Of a stretch of 24,299 bases of DNA, positions 23,738 to 24,299 are shown one piece after another. Numbering within the stretch: position 1 is the first letter of the stretch; each line of letters starts with the position of its first letter. The translations under genes and the position numbers were made by a program. The notes beneath the pieces were generated by a model. It had not been told where the DNA came from and did not search any database. It worked only from the letters and a program-made list of their open reading frames with translations. The stretch is taken from the NCBI GenBank assembly GCA_021823875.1, contig JAKAMD010000007.1, positions 1 through 24,299 on the forward strand. The letters are read 5' to 3'. Source of the stretch: Pseudomonadota bacterium. Its GTDB lineage: Bacteria; Pseudomonadota; Alphaproteobacteria; Rhizobiales; Xanthobacteraceae.

Positions 23738-24254
23738 CCGCGTCTACAACGTCCTCTTTCTTTGTACCGGCAATTCGGCGCGCTCGATCCTGGCCGAGGC
23801 CATCCTCAACAGAGAAGGCCGCGGCCGATTCCGTGGCTTTAGCGCCGGCAGCGAACCCAAGGGCGCGGTCAATCCGTATGCGCTCGAACTGTTGCGTCAT
23901 GCCGGCTACGATACATCGGGTCTGCGTTCGAAATCTTGGAGCGAGTTCGCGCAACCCGGCGCGCCGCAGCTCGATTTTGTCTTCACCGTCTGCGACAACG
24001 CCGCCGGCGAAACCTGTCCGCTCTGGCCGGGTCAGCCGGTCACCGCGCATTGGGGCATCCCCGATCCGGCTGCCGCCACCGGCAATCCCGCCGAGATCGC
24101 TTATGCCTTCGACGATGCGTACCGCATGCTCAAGCGGCGCATCGATCTGTTCCTGGCGCTGCCGATCGCCAAACTCGACCGGCTGGTGCTCACCTCGCGG
24201 CTGAAGGAGATCGGCCGCAGCGAAGGCGCAACGGCCATGGCGAAGACGGAATAA
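23730..24254 (+). CDS. arsC: Arsenate reductase ArsC, low-molecular-weight phosphatase type
   Basis: A 174-residue cytoplasmic enzyme that reduces arsenate to arsenite. It has the P-loop CTGNSARS (C12, R18; the CX5R motif) at the N-terminus. Two further cysteines, C88 and C96, lie in FTVCDNAAGETCP. They match the three-cysteine relay of thioredoxin-coupled ArsC, followed by the family segment HWGIPDPAA. I chose ATG 23730 because GGAGAAG precedes it and MPDRVYNVLFLC is the usual start. It overlaps the end of arsR, so the two are co-translated. An arsenite exporter would be expected nearby and may lie just beyond the window. Confidence 0.92.
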   Translation: MPDRVYNVLFLCTGNSARSILAEAILNREGRGRFRGFSAGSEPKGAVNPYALELLRHAGYDTSGLRSKSWSEFAQPGAPQLDFVFTVCDNAAGETCPLWPGQPVTAHWGIPDPAAATGNPAEIAYAFDDAYRMLKRRIDLFLALPIAKLDRLVLTSRLKEIGRSEGATAMAKTE

Positions 24255-24299
24255 AATAACATGTATTTGGCGCGACCAACCACACACTCCGTTCATTCC

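Noticed and set aside
24261..24299. Start of a possible next gene (MYLARPTTHSV...) at the window edge
   Set aside because: Only 13 codons are visible, with no clear ribosome site and no recognisable start of an arsenite exporter.

Overview
The window is GC-rich, densely coded DNA from an alphaproteobacterium, most likely a member of the Hyphomicrobiales close to the Xanthobacteraceae/Nitrobacteraceae. The grounds are the ligase-associated DNA-repair genes with PdeM, a TIGR02186 membrane protein, a PodJ-like polar protein, a PAS_5-type protein, and intergenic palindromic repeats of a style I associate with rhizobial genomes. This placement is from recall of families, not a search. I see no rRNA, tRNA, CRISPR array, prophage or complete insertion sequence.

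Layout. (1) 1-2703: the 3' part of a ligase-associated DEXH helicase, translationally coupled to pdeM, whose 5' end carries an in-frame palindromic repeat. (2) 2700-4402, minus strand: TIGR02186 protein and a TauE/SafE exporter, overlapping by 4 bases. (3) 4535-8008, minus strand: a very large PodJ-like coiled-coil/Sel1 protein, with a near-consensus CtrA box and a GANTC site in its upstream region. (4) 8362-10143: an acyl-CoA dehydrogenase of the ~600-residue class. (5) 10249-13482: a small Gly-rich secreted protein, a DUF2189 membrane protein, a PAS_5 protein and a luciferase-like flavin oxidoreductase. (6) 13641-14825: a periplasmic solute-binding protein without a visible permease, followed by a terminator. 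(7) 15030-20324: a beta-oxidation cluster of long-chain-type acyl-CoA dehydrogenase, thiolase, cupin and bifunctional enoyl-CoA hydratase/3-hydroxyacyl-CoA dehydrogenase, with palindromic repeats in two of its gaps. (8) 20501-23235: an MFS transporter, a GIY-YIG nuclease gene boxed by inverted repeats, and a compact SF1 helicase. (9) 23360-24254: an arsR-arsC pair behind a palindromic operator.

How it fits together. The clearest pathway is fatty acyl-CoA degradation. The dehydrogenase at 15030 makes enoyl-CoA, the FadB/FadJ-like protein hydrates and oxidises it, and the thiolase cleaves the product. The 8362 dehydrogenase is a second, separately placed enzyme of related chemistry. arsR-arsC is an arsenate-detoxification unit; the arsenite exporter is not in view. 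DEXH helicase-PdeM belongs to the ligase-associated DNA damage response set, whose ligase and exonuclease would be expected upstream.

The most distinctive signal is the repeat content. At least four palindromic families occur in 24 kb. One sits inside a reading frame (pdeM), two abut ribosome-binding sites in the beta-oxidation operon, and one pair encloses a GIY-YIG nuclease gene like a minimal mobile unit.
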